The notes beneath the pieces were generated by a model. It was not told the origin of the DNA, did no database searches, and saw only the letters and a program-made list of their open reading frames with translations. A program made the translations under genes and the position numbers. From contig JACKKG010000001.1 of NCBI GenBank assembly GCA_020637515.1, positions 124,001 to 188,000 of the forward strand: a DNA stretch of 64,000 nt. Direction: 5' to 3'. The DNA is from Rhodobacter sp. Its GTDB lineage: Bacteria > Pseudomonadota > Alphaproteobacteria > Rhodobacterales > Rhodobacteraceae. Positions 15,679-24,911 of the stretch are shown in pieces. Each line of letters opens with the position of its first letter. The first letter of the stretch is position 1.

Positions 15679-17460
15679 ATGACGGAACTGGTGTTCAAGG
15701 GCAAGGAATTCGTTTGGAACCACCACCTTGCGGTGCCGTTCCGGCCCCTTGAGATGCAGGCGGACAAGGGGATTGGTGCGCCCCGGCTGGACGGGAACCT
15801 GATCGTGCAGGGCGACAACCTGCACGCGCTGAAGGCGTTGTTGCCGATGTATGCGGGCAAGGTCGACTGCATATTCATCGACCCGCCCTACAACACCGGG
15901 AACGAGGGCTGGGCCTACAACGACAACGTGAACGCGCCGATGATCCGGGAATGGCTGGACGCCAACCCCATCGGGATCGAGGACGGGCTGCGCCACGACA
16001 AATGGTGCGCGATGATGTGGCCCCGGCTGCGGTTATTGCATGAGTTGCTGGCTGAGAACGGAACAATCTTCGTTTGCATCGACGACAATGAAGTTGACCG
16101 GCTCATCTCATTAATGTCTGAGATATTCGGCGATGAACACTTTGTTACAACGTTTATTTGGAAAAAGCGCACAGGTTCAAATGACTCTACGAATGGCGTG
16201 ACGCCGGATCACGATTTTGTTGTCTGCTTCGCAAAGTCCAAAGCGGCGTTTGCCGGAGTATCAAAGAGCTTTGCTAACTACTCTAACCCGGACAACGACC
16301 CACGAGGGCCGTGGATGGCAGATAACCTCACATGCAATAAGACCTGCGCCGAGCGACCAAATCTTTGCTATCCGATTACTGATCCCGAAACAGGCCGAGT
16401 TTTTCAACCAAACCCTAACAGGGCATGGGCTTATGAAAAGTCTCGAATGGATCAAATAATTGAGGAAGGTAAGGTAATTTTCCCAAAACGAGAGGGTGGA
16501 ACACCAACCTACAAGCGCCACAAGTCCGAGCTACGTTCTACAGAACGTCCTTTCAGCAGTTTTGTTGATACGGAGATAAACGCGGAAGCAACCAAACAAC
16601 TCCGCCAAATATTTGCTGAACAAGTTTTCGACTATCCAAAGGGCGTTGGGCTGGTCAGACAATTCATTGAACAAGTGACTGCATCGGACTCAATCATACT
16701 CGACTCCTTCGCCGGGTCTGGCACCACGGCCCATGCCGTGCTGGAAGCCAACAGGCGCGACGGCGGCAACCGGCGCTTCATCCTTGTGGAGATGGAGGAT
16801 TATGCTGACCGGCTGACCGCCGAACGGGTGCGCCGCGTGATCAAGGGCTATGCCTTCACCGGAACGCAAAAGACGGAACTCTTGCGCGAGCGGCTGAACT
16901 GGCGGGCTATCGAGCGCGCGAACGATCTGGTGGACAAAGTGCAGGGGATCGAAAACCTGCATGGCCATGAATACGACCGGATCACGAAACAGGTGAAGGA
17001 CGGCGAGTTGATCGTCACCGGCGAAAAGCGGGTGGAGGATCGGGCCGAGGGGCTGGGCGGTGAATTCACCTATTGCACGCTGGGCCAGCCGGTGGAGTTG
17101 GACCACATCCTGACCGGCGAAGACCTGCCCGCCTTCGACGCGCTGGCAGGTGTGCTGTTCCACATGGCGACCTCGCAACCACTCGACCCCGCCACGCTGG
17201 ACGAGGCCAAAGCCTATGTGGGCGAGGCGAACGGCACCCATGTCTGGCTGATCTACCGCCCCCACCTCGACTGGCTGAAATCGCCCGACGCGGCCCTGAC
17301 CCTCAGCTTCGCGCGCAAGCTGGCCGAGGCGCAGCCCGACGCGCGCCACCTTGTCTTTGCCCCTGCCCGCTATGTCAGCCAACGGATGCTGGACGCCGAA
17401 GGCTTGCCCGTGGAATTTGTGCCGCTTCCCTTCGCGCTCTACCGGGTGGAACGGACCTGA
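15679..17460 (+). CDS. mod: Type III restriction-modification methyltransferase subunit (Mod)
   Basis: A 593-aa beta-class amino-methyltransferase starting at ATG 15679 with GGGAG upstream. DPPYNTG at residues 68-74 is the catalytic motif IV and FAGSGTT at 344-350 is the SAM-binding motif I; this order defines the beta class. The target-recognition region lies between them. Mod methylates adenine in the recognition site and is needed for specificity of the Res nuclease. About 16030-16710 (residues about 117-344) falls to about 40-45% GC, against about 65% on either side, implying a replaced recognition domain. The reading frame is intact. Confidence 0.93.
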   Translation: MTELVFKGKEFVWNHHLAVPFRPLEMQADKGIGAPRLDGNLIVQGDNLHALKALLPMYAGKVDCIFIDPPYNTGNEGWAYNDNVNAPMIREWLDANPIGIEDGLRHDKWCAMMWPRLRLLHELLAENGTIFVCIDDNEVDRLISLMSEIFGDEHFVTTFIWKKRTGSNDSTNGVTPDHDFVVCFAKSKAAFAGVSKSFANYSNPDNDPRGPWMADNLTCNKTCAERPNLCYPITDPETGRVFQPNPNRAWAYEKSRMDQIIEEGKVIFPKREGGTPTYKRHKSELRSTERPFSSFVDTEINAEATKQLRQIFAEQVFDYPKGVGLVRQFIEQVTASDSIILDSFAGSGTTAHAVLEANRRDGGNRRFILVEMEDYADRLTAERVRRVIKGYAFTGTQKTELLRERLNWRAIERANDLVDKVQGIENLHGHEYDRITKQVKDGELIVTGEKRVEDRAEGLGGEFTYCTLGQPVELDHILTGEDLPAFDALAGVLFHMATSQPLDPATLDEAKAYVGEANGTHVWLIYRPHLDWLKSPDAALTLSFARKLAEAQPDARHLVFAPARYVSQRMLDAEGLPVEFVPLPFALYRVERT

Positions 17461-20102
17461 TGCGCACGCTCGATTATCAGGCGCGGGTTCTGGATACGCT
17501 GGATGCGTATCTGGACGAGTTGAAGGCCGAGAAAGCCAAAGCCGACAAACGCGAGAAGCTGTTGGCAGAGATGGGTGACGATGCCGAGGGAATGCAGGTG
17601 CCTGACTTCACTGCGAAAGCGTGGGAGGCGATGAAAGCCGAAACGCGGGAATTCAGGATCAAGGACCGCAAACTTCAGGATGGAACTATTGCGCTCTTTT
17701 CCCCGCGCAAGGATGGCGTGGGCCGCGCGGTGCCGAACGTCACGTTGAAGGTGCCCACGGGCGGCGGAAAGACCTGGCTGGCGGTCAACGCGGTCAGCCG
17801 GATCATGGGGCGGTATCTGGCGAAGAACACCGGGTTTGTTCTGTGGATCGTGCCGAACGAGGCGATCTATTCGCAAACGCTGAAGGCGCTGAAGGACCGG
17901 CAGCACCCTTATCGGCAGGCGCTCGACCGCACGGCGGCTGGGCGGGTCAAGGTGATGGAGAAATCCGACCGGCTGGACGCGCGGGACGTGGACGCGAACC
18001 TGTGCGTGATGATTCTGATGCTGCAAGCCTCTGTGCGGTCTGCCAAGGAGCAACTGCGGATGTTCCGCGACAGGGGCGATGTGCACGGGTTCTTCCCGCC
18101 CGAGGGGGATCAGGCGGCACATTCTAGGGAACTGGCAGCTGTCCCGAATCTCGACGGCTACACCGGCATGTTCCCGATGGTGAAGGACTCGCTCGGCAAC
18201 GCGCTACGCAAGATCAGGCCAGTTGTGGTGATGGACGAAGGGCAAAAGGCCACGTCCGAGTTGGCGCATGACACGCTTTACGGCTTCAACCCGATCTTCG
18301 TTCTGGAACTGACCGCGACGCCCAAGGATGTGGCGGCGAAGGGGACGAAGCCGGGCCGGGCCGCGAACCTCTTGGTGGAGGTGACAGGACGCGAGTTGCA
18401 CGCCGAAGACATGATCAAGATGCCGCTGAACCTCGACCCAAGGCAGGGCGCGGATTGGCGCGGAACGCTCACGGCGGCGCTGGGCAGGCTGAACGCCCTG
18501 GACGCCGAGGCGCGCGCCTACGGGGCAGACAGGGGCGCTCTGGGCTATATCCGGCCCATCATGCTGGTGCAGGTGGAACGGACGGGCAAGGATCAGCGGG
18601 ACGGGCAGCACATTCACGCGGATGATGTGAAGGAATGGCTGCTGACAGCGGGGCTGGATGACGCCGAAGTGGCGATCAAGACCGCCGAACAGAACGACCT
18701 CAATCAGCCCGAGAACCAAGACCTGTTGTCGCCCCAGAACCGGGTGCGGGTGATCGTGACCAAGGCGGCGCTGCAAGAGGGCTGGGATTGCCCCTTTGCC
18801 TATGTGCTGTGTTCGCTGGCGGCGGCATCAAACCAGTCGGCCATGACGCAGCTTGTGGGCCGCATCCTGCGTCAGCCCTATGCGCTGAAGACCGGCAGGG
18901 CGGCGCTGGACGAATGCTACGTGGTGACGCATCACGCGGCGACCCGCGACGTGGTGGAGGCGATCAAGACCGGGCTGGAACGCGATGGCCTGGCCGATCT
19001 GGTGATCGAGGTTCCGCAAGAGGCCGGAGCCTCCAACCCTGGAACGGCGCGAAAGATCGAGCGTCGCGCCGAATTCAGGAGCCTGCAAGTCTATCTGCCC
19101 AAGGTCCTGCGGGTGGACGATGGCGCCATGCGCGACCTCGACTATGAAACCGACATTCTGGCGGCTATTGACTGGCGCGACTATTCCCCGGCGGGCGTGG
19201 TGGCCGACATACCGGACAACCCTGCACACGTGGCAGCGCAGTTGCAGCGCATTGCCCTGTCCGATGTCGAAGAAGATGGATACTTCCGAGCCGAGGTTGT
19301 CGCCCCTGCGGCGGAAACGCTGCGATTTGACGCACCGTATGCCGTACGAATGATTTCCGACCTTGTGCCCAACCCCTTTGTGGCGCGGGGGATTGTGGCG
19401 GACCTGGTGGCGGGGCTGGAAGCGCGCGGCTTCGATGCGGCCAAGCTGGGCGATGCATCGGGCGTGATCATCGACCGGCTACGGGTGGCCTTGACCAAGG
19501 AACGCGATGCCCGTTCCGAGGCCCTTTTCCGCGCGGCGGTGAAGGCCGGTGACATTCAATTTCGGCTGCGGCTGGACGGGAACAATTGGCGGATGCCCGA
19601 CCACATGCTGACCACGGAACCGCCGAACTCGCCCCACCTGACCGGCGCGGATGGCGGCGCTTTGGACCGCAGCCTGTTTTCCCCTGTGTTCCGAAACGAG
19701 TTGAACGGCGAAGAACAGAACGTCGCCGTGCACCTGGACGGGGATGGCACGGTGAAGTGGTGGCACCGCAACGTGGCGAAGGCGAGCTACGGAATGGGGC
19801 TGCAAGGCTGGAAGCGCGGGCGCATTTATCCCGATTTCATCTTCGCGACCGGCGGCACGGCGGGCGCCGGGCGGATCGTGGTATTGGAAACCAAAGGCGA
19901 CCACCTTCAAAACCCCGACACCGACTATAAGAGGGCCGTCCTGGACTTCCTCACGCAAAGCTTTTCTTGGGATCACGCGGTGCCTGCGGGACAGCTACAG
20001 TTAGCCATGACCGGCGAGACGGTGGAATGTGCGCTAGTGCTCATGGAGGACTTGCCTAGCGTCCTGCCGGCATTGGTTTCCGGCGCATACAATCTGCCGT
20101 GA
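17460..20102 (+). CDS. res: Type III restriction endonuclease subunit (Res)
   Basis: An 880-aa protein whose start overlaps the mod stop by one base (TGATG). It is a superfamily 2 translocase: Walker A PTGGGKT (99-105), DEGQ box (259-262), LTATP (284-288) and QLVGRILRQP (464-473). The C-terminal nuclease of the PD-(D/E)xK type shows PDF at 791 and ETKG at 810-813. With Mod it cleaves incoming DNA that carries unmethylated inverted sites, after ATP-driven communication along DNA. Every motif is intact, so the system is probably active and is the defence cargo of the element. Confidence 0.93.
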   Translation: MRTLDYQARVLDTLDAYLDELKAEKAKADKREKLLAEMGDDAEGMQVPDFTAKAWEAMKAETREFRIKDRKLQDGTIALFSPRKDGVGRAVPNVTLKVPTGGGKTWLAVNAVSRIMGRYLAKNTGFVLWIVPNEAIYSQTLKALKDRQHPYRQALDRTAAGRVKVMEKSDRLDARDVDANLCVMILMLQASVRSAKEQLRMFRDRGDVHGFFPPEGDQAAHSRELAAVPNLDGYTGMFPMVKDSLGNALRKIRPVVVMDEGQKATSELAHDTLYGFNPIFVLELTATPKDVAAKGTKPGRAANLLVEVTGRELHAEDMIKMPLNLDPRQGADWRGTLTAALGRLNALDAEARAYGADRGALGYIRPIMLVQVERTGKDQRDGQHIHADDVKEWLLTAGLDDAEVAIKTAEQNDLNQPENQDLLSPQNRVRVIVTKAALQEGWDCPFAYVLCSLAAASNQSAMTQLVGRILRQPYALKTGRAALDECYVVTHHAATRDVVEAIKTGLERDGLADLVIEVPQEAGASNPGTARKIERRAEFRSLQVYLPKVLRVDDGAMRDLDYETDILAAIDWRDYSPAGVVADIPDNPAHVAAQLQRIALSDVEEDGYFRAEVVAPAAETLRFDAPYAVRMISDLVPNPFVARGIVADLVAGLEARGFDAAKLGDASGVIIDRLRVALTKERDARSEALFRAAVKAGDIQFRLRLDGNNWRMPDHMLTTEPPNSPHLTGADGGALDRSLFSPVFRNELNGEEQNVAVHLDGDGTVKWWHRNVAKASYGMGLQGWKRGRIYPDFIFATGGTAGAGRIVVLETKGDHLQNPDTDYKRAVLDFLTQSFSWDHAVPAGQLQLAMTGETVECALVLMEDLPSVLPALVSGAYNLP

Positions 20103-20224
20103 CCGCCAACCCGAACCTGGGGCCGCTGGCAATGGCGATCCGGGGCGCAAAAGGACCCAGCTTTCGTTTTACTTGCGATCCAGAGGCGTAACCCGTCTGT
20201 GGCCCCTAACTGTGGAGGTTCACC

Positions 20225-20512
20225 ATGCCCGCCCCCGATCCTACCGGCCTGAGCTACTACGAGACGTCGGACGGCAGGCCTTTCGTCAGCGCCGAAATCT
20301 GGCCCAGCACCGGCCTTTTCGCGGGCAACCGCCGTCACCGACTCGCGCGGCTGAAGGCCGTGACGCTCAAGGTCCGCTTTGACAACTGGACCTGCCCGAC
20401 CTGCGGCGAGCCGGTGCCGCTCTGGCGGCGGGCGGATGCCGTCTATTGCTCGACCGGGTGCCGGAAGCGGGCGGCGCGTTACCGAAGGGCGGGGGGCGCC
20501 TGCGAATCCTGA
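20225..20512 (+). CDS. Small zinc-ribbon protein (95 aa)
   Basis: The start has a good GGAGG six bases upstream. The N-terminal 50 residues (YYETSDGRPFVSAEIWPSTGLFAGNRR) match nothing I recognise. C57, C60, C75 and C79 form a CPTC...CSTGC zinc-binding pair followed by a very basic tail (RKRAARYRR), suggesting nucleic-acid binding. It lies between res and the right end of the element, with a 122-bp gap that could hold its own promoter. The function is unknown. Confidence 0.7.
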   Translation: MPAPDPTGLSYYETSDGRPFVSAEIWPSTGLFAGNRRHRLARLKAVTLKVRFDNWTCPTCGEPVPLWRRADAVYCSTGCRKRAARYRRAGGACES

Positions 20513-20625
20513 GGCCTTGGGCGACAGGACCGGCGCCCCTCGGTCGCCCGTCGTAAACCCGAAGATTCCGTACCGGAACACCACCCGCATCTCTTCAGCC
20601 GCACCACCGCGCAGACCACGCATCG

Positions 20626-20655
20626 CCGGCATAATGGGGGAAAGGCCGGGGGAAA
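20626..20655 (+). repeat. Right-end repeat block matching the integrase upstream region
   Basis: CCGGCATA (20626-20633) is followed directly by ATGGGGGAAAGG (20634-20645) and GGGGGAAA (20648-20655), in the same orientation as at 10254-10305. The last 22 bases match the left copy at 20 of 22 positions. Relative to the left copy, about 22 bases between the two parts are missing. The region 20513-20710 otherwise holds no gene. Confidence 0.6.
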
Positions 20656-20710
20656 GAGAAAACGCACAGGCCTAAATCCCGTTTGTTTTCATATACTTAG
20701 AGGTCAATAT

Positions 20711-20786
<76 letters not shown>

Positions 20787-20935
20787 ACCGAGGTGCATCC
20801 CGCCGCAATTCGCGACCGTCTGCGAGGGGCGGTTTAGGGCCTCGTGATGGCGAGATCAAGCGAAAAAACGCGGCCCGGCGCAGTCTTTTCGGAACCCGAT
20901 CGGCCAGCGCAGAGGCCCGCGCCCGGAAATGAAAG

Positions 20936-20964
20936 ACGCGCGGGCAGCCTGGCCACCCGCGCGT
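20936..20964 (-). terminator. Terminator after the FYDLN-acid gene
   Basis: A 9-bp stem (ACGCGCGGG with CCCGCGCGT) and an 11-nt loop, read on the minus strand, are followed by CTTTCATTTC, 23 bases past the gene's stop codon. Bases 20787-20935 hold no gene. Confidence 0.6.
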
Positions 20965-20987
20965 CCGAACCGGCGTTTCCGCCTGGT

Positions 20988-21314
20988 TCAGTTCTCTTCT
21001 TCGTCGCCCGCGACGTCGCCCAGTTCGTCGAACGAAACGGTGTCGTCGTCGTCCTCGTCCTCGAGCAGTTCATCGTCATCGACCGACACATCGTCGTCGT
21101 CCAGCAGCACGTCATCCGAATCGATGTCTTCGGTCTGACCCGCCTTGACCTTGGGCGATTCGGTTTGCGGTGCGACACTCCCCTTGCGGCCGGGAAGGTC
21201 GATCTGGACAACCTCGCCGGTATAGGGGCTGATGATCGGCGACTTGTTCAGGTCGTAGAAACGCTTGCCGGTGGTCGGGCAAAGACGCTTCACGCCCCAT
21301 TCTTCCTTGGGCAT
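20988..21314 (-). CDS. FYDLN-acid (TIGR02300) family protein
   Basis: A 108-aa protein starting MPKEEWGVKRLCPTTGKRF, with GGGGGA six bases upstream; a longer frame to 21353 lacks support. The conserved head contains the FYDLN motif (19-23) and SPYTGEVV. The rest is an extreme acidic, low-complexity tail of Asp and Glu (about 65-108). The family is conserved in alphaproteobacteria and its function is unknown. A consensus-like TTGACA lies on its strand at 21367-21372, possibly a -35 element. Confidence 0.9.
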   Translation of the reverse strand: MPKEEWGVKRLCPTTGKRFYDLNKSPIISPYTGEVVQIDLPGRKGSVAPQTESPKVKAGQTEDIDSDDVLLDDDDVSVDDDELLEDEDDDDTVSFDELGDVAGDEEEN

Positions 21315-21440
21315 AGATTGTCCCCCAATGCTTGGATCGACGCCGGTTGCCACAGTTGGAATGGGTTGTCAAAGCCTTTCCGCCGATGTCTTGTGCGCCG
21401 GGCGGTCGCCGGCCGCCCGCAATGCCCGAAAGCTCCTGCC

Positions 21441-22145
21441 ATGACGCAACCGCCCCCCTTCATCGACCTGCCCGGCGACCGGCCCCTCAGGGTGCTGCTG
21501 CGTCGCTCCAGCCGGGCCCGGCGCCTGGCGCTCAGGGTGTCGCGCCTGGACGGGGCGGTGACGCTGACCCTGCCCGCGCGCGCCACGCTGCGCACGGCGC
21601 TGGCCTTTCTGACCGAACGCCAGGCCTGGCTGACCCAGGCGGTGGCAGGGCTGGAAGCGCCGATCCCCGTGGCCACCGGCACCGCCCTGCCGGTCGAGGG
21701 GGTGCCGCTGATCCTGACGCCGGCCGCCGTCCGCGCCCCCCGAATCGACGGCGATACGCTGCTGGTTCCCCAGACGCGCCCGGTCGCCGCCAACGCCCTC
21801 GCCTTCTTGCGGCACCTGGCGCGCGACCGGCTGGCCAGCCGCATCGCGGTCCACGCGACCGCGCTGGGCCGTGACGCCGGCAGGCTCACGCTGCGCGATA
21901 CGCGCTCGCGCTGGGGGTCGTGCACGGCCTCGGGCGATCTGATGTTCAGCTGGCGCCTGGTGATGGCCCCGCCCCGGATCCTGGACTACGTCGCGGCGCA
22001 CGAGGTCGCGCATCTGGCGCAGATGAACCACTCGCCCGCTTTCTGGGCCGAGGTCGGCCGCCTGTTTCCCGCCCATGTCGAGGCCCGCCGCTGGCTGAAG
22101 ACCCAGGGCAGCACCCTGCACCGCTACCGGTTCGAGGGCGCTTGA
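21441..22145 (+). CDS. YgjP-like (SprT/M48-type) metal-dependent hydrolase
   Basis: A 234-aa protein with the family's RWGSC motif (157-161) and a zinc-binding HEVAH (187-191) plus a third ligand His197 in NHSPAFW. The start at 21441 has an AGCTCC stretch upstream rather than a strong ribosome binding site. These proteins are predicted cytosolic metallopeptidases; some homologues are linked to restriction or DNA repair loci, but cellular targets are unknown. It is divergent from the FYDLN gene. Confidence 0.85.
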   Translation: MTQPPPFIDLPGDRPLRVLLRRSSRARRLALRVSRLDGAVTLTLPARATLRTALAFLTERQAWLTQAVAGLEAPIPVATGTALPVEGVPLILTPAAVRAPRIDGDTLLVPQTRPVAANALAFLRHLARDRLASRIAVHATALGRDAGRLTLRDTRSRWGSCTASGDLMFSWRLVMAPPRILDYVAAHEVAHLAQMNHSPAFWAEVGRLFPAHVEARRWLKTQGSTLHRYRFEGA

Positions 22146-22177
22146 CGCCCGCGACCCCTTGTGATCACGCTCAGCCC

Positions 22178-22834
22178 ATGCAACGCCCGCTCCGCCCGTC
22201 TGCCGATCACTCGACCCTGTCGGCGCATGACCGCGTCTATCGCTCGCTGCGCACGCAGGTGATGCACGGCGAACTGGCGCCGGGCCTCGCGCTGACCCTG
22301 CGCGGCCTTGCGCGCGAATTCGGCGTCAGCATGACCCCCGCGCGCGAGGCCGTGCAGCGCCTGGTGGCCGAGGGGGCGCTCAGCATGTCGGCGTCAGGGC
22401 GCGTCACCACCCCCGAACTGGGCAACGACCGGATCGAGGAACTCGCCTCGATCCGCGCACTCCTGGAACCCGAACTGGGCAGCCGCGCCCTGCCCCGCGC
22501 CCATTCCGCGCTGATCGACCGGATGGAGGCGATCAACGCCGCCAACACCGACGCCGTGCAACAGGCCGACGCGGTGCGCTACGTCCGCACCAACCTTGAA
22601 TTCCACCGCACGCTGTATCTGCGCGCCCAAAGCCCGGCGATGCTGGCCCTGGTCGAAACGCTCTGGCTGCAACTCGGCCCGACGATGCGCGCCCTTTACG
22701 ACCGCCTGCGCCGCAACACGCCCCCGCCGCATCACCGGATGATCCTGGCGGCCCTCAGGGCGGGCGACGACCCGGGGCTGCGCCTCGCGCTGCGCACGGA
22801 CGTGACGCAAGGCCTGCGCCACCTGACCCAGTAA
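22178..22834 (+). CDS. GntR-family (FCD-type) transcriptional regulator
   Basis: A 218-aa regulator beginning MQRPLRPSADHSTLSAHD. The winged helix (about 18-80) contains LRGLAREFGVSMTPAREAVQRLVAEGAL. The C-terminal FCD domain (about 90-215) is all-helical, with the expected metal/ligand residues in LEFHRTLY and PPHHRMI. FCD regulators usually sense organic acids. It is convergent with the ugp operon across a repeat, so its target is not obvious from position; ugp itself is possible but unproven. Confidence 0.88.
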   Translation: MQRPLRPSADHSTLSAHDRVYRSLRTQVMHGELAPGLALTLRGLAREFGVSMTPAREAVQRLVAEGALSMSASGRVTTPELGNDRIEELASIRALLEPELGSRALPRAHSALIDRMEAINAANTDAVQQADAVRYVRTNLEFHRTLYLRAQSPAMLALVETLWLQLGPTMRALYDRLRRNTPPPHHRMILAALRAGDDPGLRLALRTDVTQGLRHLTQ

Positions 22835-22839
22835 CCCGA

Positions 22840-22888
22840 TCTTTGTGCCCGAAATATCCCGGGGGGTGTGGGGGGCAGCGCCCCCCAC
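22840..22888. repeat. Dispersed intergenic repeat, copy A
   Basis: A conserved head, TCTTTGTGCCCGAAATATCC, is followed by a GGGGGG run and a 9-bp hairpin (22868-22876 with 22880-22888, loop AGC). Related copies lie at 31295 and 41997. It sits between convergent genes and may also act as a bidirectional terminator. Confidence 0.7.
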
Positions 22889-22975
22889 TGGATCGCCCGA
22901 GGGCTGGAGGCTGGAAGCCTCCCGGCCGAGGGCGAAACCCCCGCCCGGCCTCGATCGATCCTGCCCCAGCCAACC

Positions 22976-23020
22976 CTGGCCTATCCGACCCTGGCCTATC
23001 CGACCCTGGCCTATCCGACC
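22976..23020. repeat. Three tandem 15-bp repeats at the ugpC 3' end
   Basis: CTGGCCTATCCGACC is repeated exactly three times (22976, 22991, 23006). The ugpC stop codon (TAG on the minus strand, 23011-23013) lies in the third unit; the same in-frame TAG occurs in the other two. Confidence 0.9.
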
Positions 23021-24051
23021 CGCCGCCCGCTCGCGCTGTTGAACGGATGCAGGGCTGACAGCGGCGCCGACAACGCGACCGCCGCACCTTCGGTCACCTC
23101 GGGCAGTCCGGCCACGCGCACCGTCACCACCTGCCCGCTCCCCTCCAGCGCAACGTAGACGTGGCTCTCGGCTCCAGCCGGTTCCAGCAGCGCGACCGTG
23201 CCCGCCAGCGCCAGCCCCTCGCCCGCGCCCAGCCGCAGATCGTCGGGCCTGACCCCCAGCAGATCGGTGCCCGCGGGCAGGCTGCCCGGCGCGGTGCCCC
23301 GGTCGCGCAGATAGGCCATGTCGATCAGGTTCATCGCCGGCGAGCCGATGAACCCCGCCACGAACACCGTTTCCGGGCGGTGATACAGGTCCATCGGCGT
23401 GCCGACCTGTTCGATCCTCCCGCCGTTCAGCACCACCAGCCGGTCGGCCATGGTCAGCGCCTCGAGTTGGTCGTGCGTCACATAAAGCGAGGTGGTGCCC
23501 AGCCGCTTCTGCAATTGCCGGATCTCGACCCGCATCTGGACGCGCAGCTTCGCGTCCAGGTTGGACAGTGGCTCGTCGAACAGGAACACCGCGGGTTCGC
23601 GCACCAGCGCCCGCCCCATCGCCACCCGCTGCCGCTGGCCCCCCGACAGGGCGCGCGGCTTGCGGTCCAGATAGGCGGCGATCTGCAACATCTCCGCCGC
23701 CTCCTGCACGCGGCGGTCGATTTCGGGCTTGGCGACGCCCTGGTTGCGCAGCCCGTAAGCCAGGTTGTTGTAAACCGTCATATGCGGGTACAGGGCATAG
23801 TTCTGGAACACCATGGCGATATCGCGCTCGGCCGGTTCCAGGTCGTTCACCAGCCGTTCGCCGATCGTCAGCCGCCCCGACGATATCCGCTCCAGCCCCG
23901 CCACCATGCGCAACAGCGTGGACTTGCCGCAGCCCGACGGCCCGACCAGCACGATCATCTCGCCGTCGGCAATATCGAGGCTGACGTCCGACACCGCCTG
24001 AACGCCGCCGGGATAGACCTTGGACAGGGCCTCCATCACGATGCGGGCCAT
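23011..24051 (-). CDS. ugpC: sn-glycerol-3-phosphate ABC transporter ATPase
   Basis: A 346-aa ABC ATPase: Walker A GPSGCGKST (about 37-45), signature LSGGQRQRV (about 135), Walker B VFLFDEPLSNLD, and the C-terminal TOBE-type regulatory region beginning near residue 235 (VFVAGFIGSPAMNLI). This is the MalK/UgpC subfamily. It powers import through UgpAE. The gene lies 1 bp after ugpE and ends in a tandem repeat. Substrate assignment rests on the whole operon; related sugars are possible. Confidence 0.88.
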   Translation of the reverse strand: MARIVMEALSKVYPGGVQAVSDVSLDIADGEMIVLVGPSGCGKSTLLRMVAGLERISSGRLTIGERLVNDLEPAERDIAMVFQNYALYPHMTVYNNLAYGLRNQGVAKPEIDRRVQEAAEMLQIAAYLDRKPRALSGGQRQRVAMGRALVREPAVFLFDEPLSNLDAKLRVQMRVEIRQLQKRLGTTSLYVTHDQLEALTMADRLVVLNGGRIEQVGTPMDLYHRPETVFVAGFIGSPAMNLIDMAYLRDRGTAPGSLPAGTDLLGVRPDDLRLGAGEGLALAGTVALLEPAGAESHVYVALEGSGQVVTVRVAGLPEVTEGAAVALSAPLSALHPFNSASGRRVG

Positions 24052-24052
24052 G

Positions 24053-24901
24053 TTACTTCTCCGTCTCGGTCAGGCCCTTCACGAAGAGCCGTTGCATGAA
24101 CAGGATCACCAGGATCGGCGGCAGCGCGGCCAGCACCACGGTGGCCATCACCAGATGCCACAGCGGTTCGCTGTCGGCGCCGGTGACCATCCGCTGGATC
24201 CCCATGACGATGGTGTAATAGCTGTCATCCGTGGTGATGAGCAGCGGCCAGAGGTATTGGTTCCAGCCATAGATGAACATGATGACGAACATCGCCGCGA
24301 TGTTGGTGACGCTCAACGGCACCAGGATGTCCTTGAAAAATTTCCACGGCCCCGCGCCATCGACCCGCGCCGCTTCCAGCATTTCCTCGGGCACGGTCAT
24401 GAAGAACTGACGGAACAGGAAGGTCGCCGTGGCCGAGGCGATCAGCGGGATCGACAGGCCGGCATAGGTGTTCAGCAGGTGCAGGTTCGCCACCACCTGA
24501 TAGGTCGGCACGATCCGCACCTCGATCGGCAGCATCAGCGTGACGAAGATGATCCAGAAAAAGAAGATCCGCCCCGGAAAGCGGAAATAGACGATGGCAA
24601 AGGCCGACAGGAGGGAAATGGCGATCTTGCCCACCGCGATCATCATCGCCATGACGAAGCTGTTCCACAGCATGATCCCGATCGGCGGCGCGCCCGCGTT
24701 CGAGCGCCCCTCGAAGATCACCGTGCGGTAATTCTCCCATCCGTGCGCGCCGGGCAGCAGCGGCATCACGCCTTGCAGAAAGGTCCCCGGCGCGTGGGTC
24801 GAGGCGATGATCGCCACATAGACCGGGAACACCACCACGGCGACGCCCAGGATCAGGATCAGATGGGCCAGAAGCGTGCCCCAGCGGTCGTTCTCTACCA
24901 T
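24053..24901 (-). CDS. ugpE: sn-glycerol-3-phosphate ABC transporter permease
   Basis: A 282-aa integral membrane protein with six hydrophobic segments. The cytoplasmic EAA loop (EEMLEAARVDGAGPWKFF) contacts the ATPase. In-order context (binding protein, permease A, permease E, ATPase) identifies it as UgpE. The start ATG at 24901 lies 10 bp after the ugpA stop. Confidence 0.88.
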   Translation of the reverse strand: MVENDRWGTLLAHLILILGVAVVVFPVYVAIIASTHAPGTFLQGVMPLLPGAHGWENYRTVIFEGRSNAGAPPIGIMLWNSFVMAMMIAVGKIAISLLSAFAIVYFRFPGRIFFFWIIFVTLMLPIEVRIVPTYQVVANLHLLNTYAGLSIPLIASATATFLFRQFFMTVPEEMLEAARVDGAGPWKFFKDILVPLSVTNIAAMFVIMFIYGWNQYLWPLLITTDDSYYTIVMGIQRMVTGADSEPLWHLVMATVVLAALPPILVILFMQRLFVKGLTETEK

Positions 24902-24911
24902 GCCCGCCCCC

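Noticed and set aside
15679..20102. The R-M pair as a novel defence system
   Set aside because: All motifs match the established type III Mod/Res family; only the mosaic recognition region is unusual.
22976..23020. Possible CRISPR-like array
   Set aside because: The units are contiguous direct repeats of 15 bp without spacers and no cas gene is present.
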